This document shows positions 7,498-16,160 of a DNA stretch of 64,000 nt, piece after piece. Position 1 is the stretch's first letter. Every line of letters starts with the position of its first letter. The notes under the pieces are model-generated. The model was not told where the DNA came from. It did no database searches and worked only from the letters and a program-made list of their open reading frames with translations. Where the stretch lies: assembly GCA_963749715.1 (NCBI GenBank), contig CAVVNR010000002.1, forward strand, positions 186,001-250,000, given 5' to 3'. Both the position numbers and the translations under genes were made by a program. The stretch comes from Roseiarcus sp963749715 (GTDB taxonomy: Bacteria > Pseudomonadota > Alphaproteobacteria > Rhizobiales > Beijerinckiaceae).

Positions 7498-8673
7498 CTA
7501 CTCCGCCTGCCGCGCCAGGCTCATGAGGTCCGGCGCGATGACACAGCCGCCGTCGGCGAAATCCATCGCGTCGATCCGCTCGGCGCGGCGCGCGACCCGC
7601 AGGCTCGCGCGGCTGACGCCGGCAAGATCCTCTTGCGCCTGACGGAAATGCGCCTCGAGCTTCGCCGTCCGCTCGACCACGAGGCGGACGTCGTTCAGAA
7701 GCTTGCCGACTTCGGCCTGGATTTCGTGAGCTTCGTCGCGCATGCGCGCGTCGCGCAGGATCGCTTGGGCGACGTTGATCGCCATCATCATCAGCGTCGG
7801 CGAGACGATGACCACCCTGGCGCGATGGGCCTTTTGCACCAGTTCGTCGAAATGCTCGACGAGATCGGAATAGATCGCCTCGGACGGCACGAACATTAAG
7901 GCCAAGTCCTGCGTCTCCCCGGGCAGGAGATAGCGCTCGGCGATGTCCTTGACGTGCTTGCCGACGTCGGCGCGCACGCGCGCTTGCGCGCTCTTGCGCG
8001 CCTCGTCGTCGCGGGCCGCGCGAAAGGCCGAGAACCCTTCAAGCGGGAACTTGGCGTCGACAGCGAGCAGCCGCGGGTCGCCCGGGAGGCGGATGACGCA
8101 GTCGGGACGCGCGCGGTTCGTGAGCGTGAACTGGAAGTCATAGGCGCCCGCCGGCAGACCGTCGCGCACGATCGCCTCCATCCGGCCCTGGCCGAAGGCG
8201 CCGCGCGTCTGCTTGTTGGCGAGAATGTCCTTGAGCGACACCACCTCGCGGGTCATTTCGGTCAGGCGCGATTGCGCCGCGTCGATCACCGCCAGACGCT
8301 CGTTGAGCCGGCCGAGCAATTCGCCGGTCGTCTGCGCCTGACTTTCGAGCCCGGCGCCGAGCCGCGCCCCGACCGAATCGAGCCGGTCGGAGACGACCCG
8401 GGCGAGGTCGGTCTGGCGCGACCCCAGCCATTCGGCCATCGCCCCGACCCGGCCATTGAGCTCGGCGCTCGATTGGGCGAGCGCGGCGAAGCGCTCCTCG
8501 ATCGCCTGCTGTCGCTCTTCCGCCGCCTGGCGCTCGCGCCGCCGCGCTGCTCCTGCCCGCCAAAGCGCCACGAGCGCAAGGGCCGCCAGTAGGGCGAGGA
8601 CGCCAGTGAGCGCCTGCGGCCCGAAGATCGGCATGCCGCCGATGACGGCGAGCGGGGAAACGAGAGTCATCAA
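7498..8673 (-). CDS. rmuC: DNA recombination protein RmuC
   Basis: 391-residue RmuC homologue. An N-terminal membrane anchor (about residues 22-43) is followed by a long coiled coil (about 45-150) and the conserved C-terminal nuclease-like domain, recognisable by LAVDAKFPLEGF, a conserved LMFVPSEAIY and VIVSPTLMMMAI. RmuC is proposed to limit inversions at short inverted repeats, which is notable in a region rich in palindromic repeats. It is divergent from def across a gap of about 100 bases, a common arrangement in Rhizobiales. Confidence 0.95.
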   Translation of the reverse strand: MMTLVSPLAVIGGMPIFGPQALTGVLALLAALALVALWRAGAARRRERQAAEERQQAIEERFAALAQSSAELNGRVGAMAEWLGSRQTDLARVVSDRLDSVGARLGAGLESQAQTTGELLGRLNERLAVIDAAQSRLTEMTREVVSLKDILANKQTRGAFGQGRMEAIVRDGLPAGAYDFQFTLTNRARPDCVIRLPGDPRLLAVDAKFPLEGFSAFRAARDDEARKSAQARVRADVGKHVKDIAERYLLPGETQDLALMFVPSEAIYSDLVEHFDELVQKAHRARVVIVSPTLMMMAINVAQAILRDARMRDEAHEIQAEVGKLLNDVRLVVERTAKLEAHFRQAQEDLAGVSRASLRVARRAERIDAMDFADGGCVIAPDLMSLARQAE

Positions 8674-8779
8674 AGACGGTAGCTCAAAGACAACCTACGG
8701 AACAAAATAAGAACATGTTTGACCGCGCCTGTCCAGGCGCTTATCAGTCGCGACGCTCCTTCCTCAAAAAGCCCGGCGC

Positions 8780-9310
8780 ATGGCCCTTAGACCGATCATC
8801 ACCCTGCCCGACCCCAAGCTGCGCCTCGTCAGCAAGAGGATCGAGCGGATCGACGATGATCTGCGCCGCTTGATCGACGAGATGATCGAGACGATGCACG
8901 AGGCGCCCGGAGTCGGTTTGGCGGCGATCCAGGTCGCCGAGCCGATCCGCCTGCTGGTCGTCGACGTGGCGAAAAAGGAGGAAGAGCCTGATGCGCAGGT
9001 GTTCATCAATCCCGAGATCGTATGGTCGTCCGATGAGCGCGCGACTTACGAAGAGGGCTGCCTCAGCATTCCGGAATATTACGCGGAGGTTGAGCGTCCC
9101 GCATCTGTCCGCGCGCGCGCGCTCGATCGCAACGGGGCCATGCGCGAAGTCCTGGCGGAGGGGTTGCTCGCGACCGTGTTGCAGCACGAGATCGACCACC
9201 TCGACGGCGTGCTCTTTATCGACCACATCTCCAAGCTCAAGCGCGACCGGGTGATCAAGAAATTCCTCAAGGCCGCCAAGCGCGCCGGGGACGGCCAGCA
9301 CGTCCTCTGA
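8780..9310 (+). CDS. def: Peptide deformylase
   Basis: 176-residue type I peptide deformylase, which removes the N-formyl group from nascent proteins. All three signature motifs are present: GVGLAAIQV (motif 1), EGCLSIP with the metal-binding Cys (motif 2) and QHEIDHL with the two metal-binding His and the catalytic Glu (motif 3). The length is normal. In many relatives def is followed by fmt; here it is followed by an unrelated dehydrogenase, so the usual def-fmt pair is broken. It acts in the cytosol at the ribosome. Confidence 0.97.
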   Translation: MALRPIITLPDPKLRLVSKRIERIDDDLRRLIDEMIETMHEAPGVGLAAIQVAEPIRLLVVDVAKKEEEPDAQVFINPEIVWSSDERATYEEGCLSIPEYYAEVERPASVRARALDRNGAMREVLAEGLLATVLQHEIDHLDGVLFIDHISKLKRDRVIKKFLKAAKRAGDGQHVL

Positions 9311-9345
9311 TCCGGGATAAATTCAAGTCTTAAGGGAGCTTGACC

Positions 9346-10200
9346 ATGCAACGCGTCGCGCTACTCGGTCTTGGCACGATGGGGGTCGGCATGGCCGCCA
9401 ATTGGCTGGCCAAGGGCTTTGCGCTCTCGGTCTGGAACCGCACGCCCGCCAATGCCCGGGCGCTCGCCGCCAAGGGGGCCAAGGCCGCGGCAACGCCGCG
9501 CGAAACCGCGGAGGGCGCCGACTTCGTCTTCGCCATGGTGGCGGACGATGCCGCCTCCCGCTCTGTCTGGCTCGGGGAGAACGGCGCGTTGGCAGGGGCG
9601 AAGACCGGCGCGATCGTCATCGAATCGAGCACGCTGACGCCCGACTGGGTGCGCGAGCTCGGCGGCCGAGCACGGGAGAAGGGATTAGGCTTCCTCGACG
9701 CGCCGGTCGGCGGCAGCCGTCAGGCGGCGGCGTCCGGGGAGCTCAGGTTCTTCGTCGGCGGCGAGCCCGCGACATTCGAGGCGGCGCGTCCGGCGCTTGC
9801 AGCCGTCGGCGGCCAGATGGATTTGTTGGGGCCGGTTGGCGCGGGGGCGACCTGGAAGCTCGTCAACAACCAGCTGATCGCCGCCCAGATCGCCGCGCTC
9901 GCCGAAGCGCTCGAATTGGCGCAGAAAGCGGGTTTCCGACCGGAACAGATCGCCGACCTCATCCTCGCCGGCGCCGCGGCGAGCCCGATCGTCAAGCTCA
10001 AGCTGCCGCGCATGCTGGCGCGCGATTTCGACCAGACGGACTTCGCGCTTCACCTGATGCTGAAGGACGCCCGCTACGCGACGGCGCTCGCGCAAACGCT
10101 GGGGGCGCCCGCCGACATGATCTCGGGCGCGGTCAAAGCCTTCGCGCGCGCCGACGCCAAGGGACTGGGCCCCAGGGACATCGCGGCAGTCGCCGGCTGA
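9346..10200 (+). CDS. NAD(P)-dependent beta-hydroxyacid dehydrogenase
   Basis: 284 residues of the 3-hydroxyisobutyrate/tartronate semialdehyde reductase family. A Rossmann GLGTMG motif sits at the N-terminus, the substrate-binding motif DAPVGGSRQAA is in the middle, and the catalytic lysine is in GATWKLVNNQ. It oxidises or reduces a short beta-hydroxyacid, or a succinic semialdehyde-type substrate as in the GLYR branch; the exact substrate is not determined. ATG 9346 is chosen because AGGGAG lies 7 bases upstream; a TTG at 9340 is also in frame. It follows def by 35 bases and may share its transcript. Confidence 0.9.
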   Translation: MQRVALLGLGTMGVGMAANWLAKGFALSVWNRTPANARALAAKGAKAAATPRETAEGADFVFAMVADDAASRSVWLGENGALAGAKTGAIVIESSTLTPDWVRELGGRAREKGLGFLDAPVGGSRQAAASGELRFFVGGEPATFEAARPALAAVGGQMDLLGPVGAGATWKLVNNQLIAAQIAALAEALELAQKAGFRPEQIADLILAGAAASPIVKLKLPRMLARDFDQTDFALHLMLKDARYATALAQTLGAPADMISGAVKAFARADAKGLGPRDIAAVAG

Positions 10201-10251
10201 ATCGGGCAAGTCGCTGGCCAGAGGCCGTCGCAGTTTGATGGAATCACTCTG

Positions 10252-10373
10252 CCTCCTCACGCCTCGAGGAGCGCCGAAGGCGCCTCTCGAAGAACGCTCC
10301 AGCAAGTGGCGCGGTTGGCGCGCGCCGGACCGCCCTTCGACACGCCGGCTGCGCCGCCGGCTCAGGACGAGGG
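10252..10373. repeat. Dispersed palindromic repeat, family A copy 2
   Basis: Arms GAGGAGCGCCGAAGGCG with CTCTCGAAGAA, and CGCCCTTCGACACGCCGG with GGCTCAGGACGAGGG, match the family A copy at 5893-6001. A further half-arm (CTGAGGAGCGTTACGAAAC) follows at about 10395. The repeat occupies the first part of the 727-base gap after the dehydrogenase gene. Confidence 0.7.
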
Positions 10374-10540
10374 CGAGGTGGAGCGTCGCCGGCCTGAGGA
10401 GCGTTACGAAACGTCGTCTCCCGCGTGGGCGGCGAATCTTCGATAGCGCCAGATGGGTGAACCGATGGTCGGCTTGAAAGCGGGTCGAGATCGCGCTCGA
10501 TGTTTCGAGCCGGACGCCATAGCGGCTATTGCAAAAGCGT

Positions 10541-10571
10541 GGGCCCCGACGCCTTGGGCGTACCGGGGCCC
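10541..10571. other. Very stable GC-rich hairpin in a gene-free stretch
   Basis: GGGCCCCG (10541-10548) pairs perfectly with CGGGGCCC (10564-10571) and the inner ACGCC pairs with GGCGT around a TTG loop with a two-base bulge, giving 13 base pairs. It lies about 150 bases upstream of a terminator-like hairpin on the plus strand. No protein of known type is encoded in 10201-10927. It could be part of a small RNA or simply a repeat remnant. Confidence 0.35.
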
Positions 10572-10721
10572 TGTCTCGCTGCTCGCGAAACTTCTGGGAT
10601 GTTGCAGATGATACCTCGGCGGAGCAAGCGCTTGGCCTTCGCGCTCGCCGCTGATGATGTTTGGTCAGCGATTTTTGAGAGCGCCCTTCCGCTCTAGCAT
10701 TTCAAGCGGGTACGGCGCTTC

Positions 10722-10752
10722 GACCCTGGTCACGCCAGGGTCATTCCTTTTG
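10722..10752 (+). terminator. Candidate intrinsic terminator
   Basis: GACCCTGG (10722-10729) and CCAGGGTC (10735-10742) form a perfect 8-bp stem with a 5-base loop, followed by ATTCCTTTTGG. This is a reasonable rho-independent terminator for plus-strand transcription coming from the def side or from an unrecognised small transcript. Confidence 0.45.
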
Positions 10753-10927
10753 GTCCGGCGGAGTCATGGCTACCCCGTCTTTCTGCCGCGCCTTGAGGTC
10801 GGCCGGCGTTGCGTCGCCTTCGCGTTGCCTGTTCGTGACGACGAGCTGAGATTGTCGCCCAAAAGCTGCGACTGTCAAATGAATTTTCGGCCGGTCGCGG
10901 ATAGAAGGTTGCGGCAAAACGCGGCGC

Positions 10928-13208
10928 CTAACCGCTCGCGGCTTCGACGGCCGCGATCGCCGTCATGTTGACGATGCCGCGCGCGGTCACCGAGGGTGTG
11001 AGCACGTGCGCGGGCTTCGCCGGCCCAATAAGAATAGGCCCGACCGGCAGGGCATTCGCGATCACCCGCGTCAACTGGAGCGCCGTGCTTCCGGCGTCGA
11101 GATTGGGGAAGATCAGCACATTGGCCTCGCCCTGCAGGCGCGAGTCGGTGATCACGCGCTCTCGGGCTACCAGCGAGAGCGCGGTGTCGGCCTGCATCTC
11201 GCCGTCGACTTCGAGATCGGACGCGCGCTCCCGCAAAAGGCGCAGGGCCTCGCGCATCTTCAATGCCGAGGGCGTGTCGGCGGAGCCGAAGTCGGAATGC
11301 GAGATCAGCGCAATCTTCGGCTCGATGCCAAACCGGCGCACGTGATGGGCGCAGGCGATCGCGGTTTCGGCGATCTCTTCGGCGCTCGGATCGTAGCGCA
11401 CATGGGTATCGGCGAGAAAATAGGCGCCGGCCGAGGCGATGACCAGCGAAAGCGCCGAGAAATCCTTGACCCCCGGCGCAAGGCCAACGATGTCGCGAAT
11501 GTGATCGAGACGCGAGGTGAACCGACCGTCCAGGCCACAAAGCAGGGCGTCGGCGTCGCCGCGACGCAGCGCAAGTGCGCCAATGACGCTCGGCGATGAG
11601 CGAACGACGATGCGCGCCACGTCCGGCGTCACGCCCTTTCGCTCCGCCACCTTGAGGTAGGTCGCGACATAGTCGCGATAGCGCGGATCGTTGCTCGGGT
11701 CGATGACTTCGAAATCGGCGTCCGGATGGATCGTGAGCCCGAAGCGCTTGATGCGATCCCTGATCACCTCCGGGCGGCCGATCAGGACGGGCCTCGCGAG
11801 GCGCTCCTCCAGCACCACCTGGGTCGCCCTGAGGACGCGCTCATCCTCGCCCTCGGAATAGATCACCGTCTTCAGCGCCGCGCGCGCCTTGGCGAACAAC
11901 GGTTTCATGATGAAGCCGGAGCGGAAGACGAAGCGGTTGAGCTGATCGGCATAGACGTCGAAATCGGCGATCGGCCGACGGGCGACGCCGCTCTCCATCG
12001 CCGCGCGCGCGACTGCCGGCGCGATGCGAAGCATGAGCCGCGGGTCGAAGGGGCTCGGAATGAGGGAGGTCCTGCCGAATAGCGTCGAACTCGCCGCCGT
12101 AGGCCCTGGCCGCCACCTCGGAGGGCGTCTCACGCGCCAGCGCCGCAATCGCCGCGACCGCCGCCTTCTTCATGGATTCGTTGATCTCGCTTGCGCCGAC
12201 ATCGAGGGCGCCGCGAAATATGTAGGGAAAGCATAGGACGTTGTTGACTTGATTGGGATAGTCGGAGCGGCCGGTGCAGATCATTGCGTCGGGCCGAGTC
12301 TCGAGCGCCAGTTCCGGCATGATCTCGGGGGTGGGATTGGCGAGCGCCATGACCAGCGGATCTTTCGCCATGAGTTCGAGCATCCCGGGCTTGAGAACGC
12401 CGCCGGCCGAGAGCCCAAGGAAAATGTCGGCGCTTGGAATGGCGTCCCCAAGCGTGCGCGCGCTCGTTTCGCGCGCATAGGCCGCCTTCCAGCGGTCCAT
12501 CAGTTTCTCACGGCCTTTATAGACCACCCCCTCGATGTCGCAGACAATGATGTTTTCGCGCTTGGCGCCGAGCGAGACGAGGAGGTTGAGCGACGCGAGT
12601 GCCGCCGCTCCCGCCCCGGAGCAGACGATCTTGACTTGGCCGATCGACTTGCCGGCGAGCTCAAGCGCATTGACGATCGCGGCGGAAACAATGATCGCTG
12701 TGCCATGCTGATCGTCGTGGAACACGGGAATGCCCATCCGGGCCTTCGCCTTCTCTTCGACCTCGAAACACTCGGGGCCCTTGATGTCCTCAAGATTGAT
12801 CCCGCCGAAAGTCGGCTCCAGAGCGACGATGATGTCGACGAGCTTGTCGACGTTCTTCTCCGCCACCTCGATGTCGAACACGTCTATTCCAGCGAACTTC
12901 TTGAACAGGACCGCCTTGCCCTCCATTACCGGCTTGCCGGCGAGGGGGCCGATATCGCCGAGACCGAGTACGGCCGTCCCGTTGCTGAGCACCGCGACAA
13001 GATTCTGCCGCGCGGTATAGATCGCTGCGGCGTGCGGGTCCGCGGCGATCGCCTCGCAGGGGAAAGCGACCCCGGGAGAATAGGCAAGCGCCAGATCCCG
13101 CTGATTGGCAAGCGGCTTGGTTGCGACGACCTCGAGCTTTCCCGGACGGGGTGCGCAGTGAAACTGGAGCGCATCCGCCTTGAGATCGGCCACGCCTTCC
13201 TTGGGCAT
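10928..13208 (-). pseudogene. maeB: NADP-dependent malic enzyme with phosphotransacetylase domain, frameshifted
   Basis: Full-length MaeB (about 760 residues in total) but split by one frameshift. The first frame (13208 down to about 12090) encodes the malic enzyme: YSPGV near the N-terminus, the NAD(P) site with SNGTAVLGLGDIG, the metal site FHDDQHGTAI and a second Rossmann motif CSGAGAAALA. The second frame (about 12090 to 10928) encodes the phosphotransacetylase-like regulatory domain, starting FGRTSLIPSPFDPRLMLRIA. The frames join if one base is removed near 12088, where an AA pair (plus strand) would be A. The enzyme decarboxylates malate to pyruvate with NADP+; the C-terminal domain typically binds acetyl-CoA for regulation. 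It is either a sequencing error or a very recent inactivation, as both halves remain well conserved. Confidence 0.9.
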
Positions 13209-13313
13209 TCGCGCCTCCCGACGATAACTGCGCGCAGACTGTTGCGCGATCCGCCCGGTCAGGACAAGTGCGTCCGAGCCTGATGCGGTTCCGCGCAGCG
13301 CGCCGCCGGGCTC

Positions 13314-14213
13314 CTACTGGTCGTCGGCCTGTTGCACGCCGGATTGCTGCTCGGCCGGTAGCGGCGGCGCGGGTTGCTGCTCGGCGGATTGCGCGGCGAC
13401 AAAGTCCGCCGCCGGCGCCGGGACATCCGCGGCGGCGGGTTGCGTCGCCCCCGACCCTCTCGGATCGATTGTCCGCAAGCCCAATTCCTCATCGCGGAGG
13501 AACGCTTCCCACTGCTTCTGCGTGCCAAAAAAGGCGTCGCGATCGACATGGACCGGGATGCCCGCGACCGAACCGTCGGACTGATATTGCCAAAAATTCC
13601 AGGGCCGCGGCCCGTATTTGACGGTTGGATGGTACTTGGTCGAGCGGACCCAGATCGGATAGTCCATGAAGGCGCCGTCCGAAAGGATCGCCTGATAGAA
13701 GTCGACTGTGGTGTAGATGATAGGCCGCTTGCCATAGTGGCGCTCCATCTCCGCCAGCATCACCTTCATGTCGGCGATGGCGCCTTGCTGGGTGAGGTGC
13801 CGATGGCAGGTCCTCGACGTCGGCGTCCCCTCGACGTCGAGCACCGGGGGAAGCGCATCGTTCTCGACCGGGGCGTTCTGCTCGAACCAGCTCATTTCCT
13901 CGAGCGGCGGCCGGCACCAGTAGACGAAATGATAGGCGCCGCGCGGCACCCCCGCCGCTTTCGCGCCGGTCCAATTGGCCTGGAAGCGCTCGTCGGCGTG
14001 ATCGCCGCCTTCGGTCGCCTTGATCCAGGCGAATTTGACGCCGCTGTTGGCGACCGCGCCCCAGTCGATCTCGCCCTGGAACTTGGAGACGTCGATGCCG
14101 TGGATCGGGTAGTCGGCCGGCCGCAAATCCGAGTCGAGCGCGTCCAGGGGGCCGGCGCCGCCGCCGCAGCCCGAGAGTCCGGCGGCTAGCGCGAGCGCAA
14201 CGGCGGTCAGCAC
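13314..14213 (-). CDS. GH25-family lysozyme-like lipoprotein
   Basis: 299 residues. A lipoprotein signal (lipobox LSGC, lipidated Cys near residue 16) is followed by a glycoside hydrolase family 25 domain (about residues 38-215): the N-terminal IHGIDVSKFQGEIDW with the catalytic-region Asp, then FAWIKATEGG, GAYHFVYW and PPVLDVEGT with conserved acidic residues, and PWNFWQYQSDG. GH25 enzymes cleave the MurNAc-GlcNAc bond of peptidoglycan. The C-terminal 80 residues are a Pro/Ala/Gln-rich low-complexity tail. It is probably anchored in the outer or inner membrane facing the periplasm and may remodel the cell wall. It is transcribed divergently from a polysaccharide deacetylase. Confidence 0.9.
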   Translation of the reverse strand: MLTAVALALAAGLSGCGGGAGPLDALDSDLRPADYPIHGIDVSKFQGEIDWGAVANSGVKFAWIKATEGGDHADERFQANWTGAKAAGVPRGAYHFVYWCRPPLEEMSWFEQNAPVENDALPPVLDVEGTPTSRTCHRHLTQQGAIADMKVMLAEMERHYGKRPIIYTTVDFYQAILSDGAFMDYPIWVRSTKYHPTVKYGPRPWNFWQYQSDGSVAGIPVHVDRDAFFGTQKQWEAFLRDEELGLRTIDPRGSGATQPAAADVPAPAADFVAAQSAEQQPAPPLPAEQQSGVQQADDQ

Positions 14214-14397
14214 GGGGGAAACAAGAAAATCTTGGCGTCCGGCATCATCAGCCTGTCAAAATCGCTCCGCGAAGCCTGGTCTCGCCGGACGATCGAGTGT
14301 AGCGGTTGGCGGAAACCTAGAGCTATCCTCGTAACGCTTCGTTAACACGCACCGCGCGCGCCGTGACGGCCGGACGTACAACCCCCTGAAAGCCTCT

Positions 14398-15237
14398 ATG
14401 TCTTGCGGACTGAGCCTGTCAATGCGGATTGCGGTCGCGCTCGCGGCGCTCCTCGCCGGCGCGAGGGTTACAGGGGCTGAGACTTGCGGGCCCGAGAAGC
14501 TTGGAACCTCGCGCGTCGTCGCGGTCGGCACAGAGGGCGGCCTGGAGGTTGGGCTGAAGACCTATCCGCGAACCATCCCCCTCGCCGACCATGAGGTGAT
14601 CCTCACTTTCGACGACGGGCCCGCTGAGACGACGACGCCGCAAATCCTCAAGGCGCTCGCCGACGAGTGCGTACGCGCCACGTTCTTCGACATCGGGCGC
14701 AATGCCGAGGACCTGCCGCAGATCGCCCGCCGCGAAGTGATGGAGGGCCACACGGTCGCCCACCACACCTATTCCCATCCCCAGCCGACCCTGCGCTTCA
14801 TGCCCGCCGCGGTCGCGCGAGCCGACTTGCTCAAGGGCATGATCGCGGTCGAGAAGGCGGCCTATGGGCAGGACTTCAAGGCCGGCGAACCCAAGGACCT
14901 CAAGGACCTCAGGCTGCACGCGCCCTTCTTTCGTTTTCCCGGTTTCGCGGAGACCGAGGATCTGCGCCATTGGCTCGCCGCCAACAATGTCGGCATTTTC
15001 GGGGTCGACCTCTGGGCGTCCGATTGGATCAGGATGACGCCGCAAGAGGAGCTGAAACTGGTGATGAGCCGGCTCGACCGCCTCGGCAAGGGGATGCTGC
15101 TCTTGCACGACAACCGTCAATGGACCGCCGACATGCTTCCGATGCTCCTGCGGGAACTGAAGGCGAAAGGCTACCGGATCGTCCATATGGCTCCAGGTCC
15201 CGGGAACGGCCCGACCGCTCCCGCTCCGCCGGGCTAG
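14398..15237 (+). CDS. Polysaccharide deacetylase (NodB homology domain)
   Basis: 279 residues with an N-terminal signal peptide (hydrophobic residues about 8-24). The NodB domain shows motif 1 TFDDGP (catalytic and metal Asp), motif 2 HTYSHP (metal His), motif 3 RFPGF and motif 5 LLHD. Members remove acetyl groups from GlcNAc-containing polymers such as chitin or peptidoglycan. The adjacent divergent GH25 lysozyme supports a cell-wall role, though this is inference. ATG 14398 is used; an internal ATG at 14422 would shorten the signal peptide but still leave a hydrophobic segment. Confidence 0.92.
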   Translation: MSCGLSLSMRIAVALAALLAGARVTGAETCGPEKLGTSRVVAVGTEGGLEVGLKTYPRTIPLADHEVILTFDDGPAETTTPQILKALADECVRATFFDIGRNAEDLPQIARREVMEGHTVAHHTYSHPQPTLRFMPAAVARADLLKGMIAVEKAAYGQDFKAGEPKDLKDLRLHAPFFRFPGFAETEDLRHWLAANNVGIFGVDLWASDWIRMTPQEELKLVMSRLDRLGKGMLLLHDNRQWTADMLPMLLRELKAKGYRIVHMAPGPGNGPTAPAPPG

Positions 15238-15345
15238 TCGTCGGAGACGGGGCGGGTCATCGGCGCCTTGAAGCCTCGCCTGGAGACATCCGCGGCCCGG
15301 GTCGGCGACGGGCCGTTTCCCGTGAAGCCGGCGCCGCAGGAGTAG

Positions 15346-15543
15346 CGGCGCGGCGATAGCGCGACGGACGCCCGAAGCCTGGGCGGCGGCTTGTTCGCGA
15401 ACCGGGCCGAGGCGATCCGGTTTGCGATGCACGAATGCCAGGGGCGCCCTCAATCCGTCATTATGCTGCCCGATGGTCTCGAACTCGACGGGCCGCGTGA
15501 CGACGACAATCCGAGCGACCCGGCTAAGGAGCGCGCGGCCTAG
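15346..15543 (+). other. Possible small or degenerate ORF
   Basis: An open frame ends at the TAG at 15541-15543 and encodes a plausible small soluble protein segment (GGGLFANRAEAIRFAMHE, then PQSVIMLPDGLELDGP), similar in style to small hypothetical proteins of Rhizobiales. It has no ATG; the only usable start would be TTG at 15391, and an in-frame TAG at 15343 cuts it off from upstream codons. It may be a small gene with a lost start or a remnant. The rest of the 392-base gap between 15237 and 15630 shows nothing else. Confidence 0.3.
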
Positions 15544-15629
15544 GCGGAAACCAAAGCGGCCGGGCGCGTGTTCGAGGGAACGTCCAAACCTAGCCGGCGC
15601 TGTGCCGCGCGGGCAGGAGGGATAGCGCG

Positions 15630-15941
15630 ATGGCGTCTCTGCCGGCCGACGAGGACTATGCGCGCAGCGTGCTGGCGATCTTCGGCATATGGAACGTCAG
15701 GCCGCGAGAGAGCCTGGCGCTTGACGACCTGATGGGAGCCTTTCTCGTTCAGAACATGGGAACCCCGGCCGATTTCGAGGCCGCGCTGCAGCACGCGGCG
15801 GCCGAGGGCTGGCTGGCGCGGTCGCTCGGCAATATTCGCCTGACGTCGCTCGGCGCCGAAGAAATGCAGACGGTGTCGTGGCCCCTCAGAGGAGCCGATC
15901 CGCTCTCGCCGGGCCCGCGGACTTTGCGATATAGGGTCTAG
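15630..15941 (+). CDS. Hypothetical protein
   Basis: 103-residue protein of unknown function. It has a strong ribosome-binding site (AGGAGG about 9 bases before the ATG), normal codon usage and a mixed alpha/beta composition. The section PADFEAALQHAAAEGWLARS followed by IRLTSLGAEEM looks like the recognition part and wing of a small winged-helix fold, but no DNA-binding family is recognised. There is no signal peptide or membrane segment. It stands immediately upstream of the oppositely oriented tRNA-Leu gene. Confidence 0.65.
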   Translation: MASLPADEDYARSVLAIFGIWNVRPRESLALDDLMGAFLVQNMGTPADFEAALQHAAAEGWLARSLGNIRLTSLGAEEMQTVSWPLRGADPLSPGPRTLRYRV

Positions 15942-15979
15942 CCCAGCGCAGTCGCGAACGATCTGCGCTCGAATGATAG

Positions 15980-16066
15980 TGGTGCGGTCAAGAGGACTCG
16001 AACCTCCACTCCGGTTAAAGAACTAGCACCTCAAGCTAGCGCGTCTACCAGTTCCGCCATGACCGC
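15980..16066 (-). tRNA. tRNA-Leu (anticodon GAG)
   Basis: The acceptor stem GCGGTCA/TGACCGC closes a class II tRNA with a long variable arm. The anticodon stem CTAGC/GCTAG encloses the loop TTGAGGT, giving anticodon GAG (reads CUC/CUU). The T arm has the TTCGAGT loop. The 3' CCA is encoded (plus-strand TGG at 15980-15982). Confidence 0.96.
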
Positions 16067-16160
16067 ACTTTTTCGCTTCAACCCGGCGGGCGCGAAGCGA
16101 AGGCGGTCGTCTAACAAATCGCTCCCGCGAAGACAAGCATCAGCGCGCTTAATCACGGCC

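Noticed and set aside
10500..10697. 65-codon ORF in the gap before maeB
   Set aside because: No ribosome-binding site and the translation runs through a strong hairpin; not convincing as a protein.
12080..12110. Programmed ribosomal frameshift in maeB
   Set aside because: No slippery heptamer or downstream pseudoknot is evident, and other genes in the window show similar random one-base shifts.
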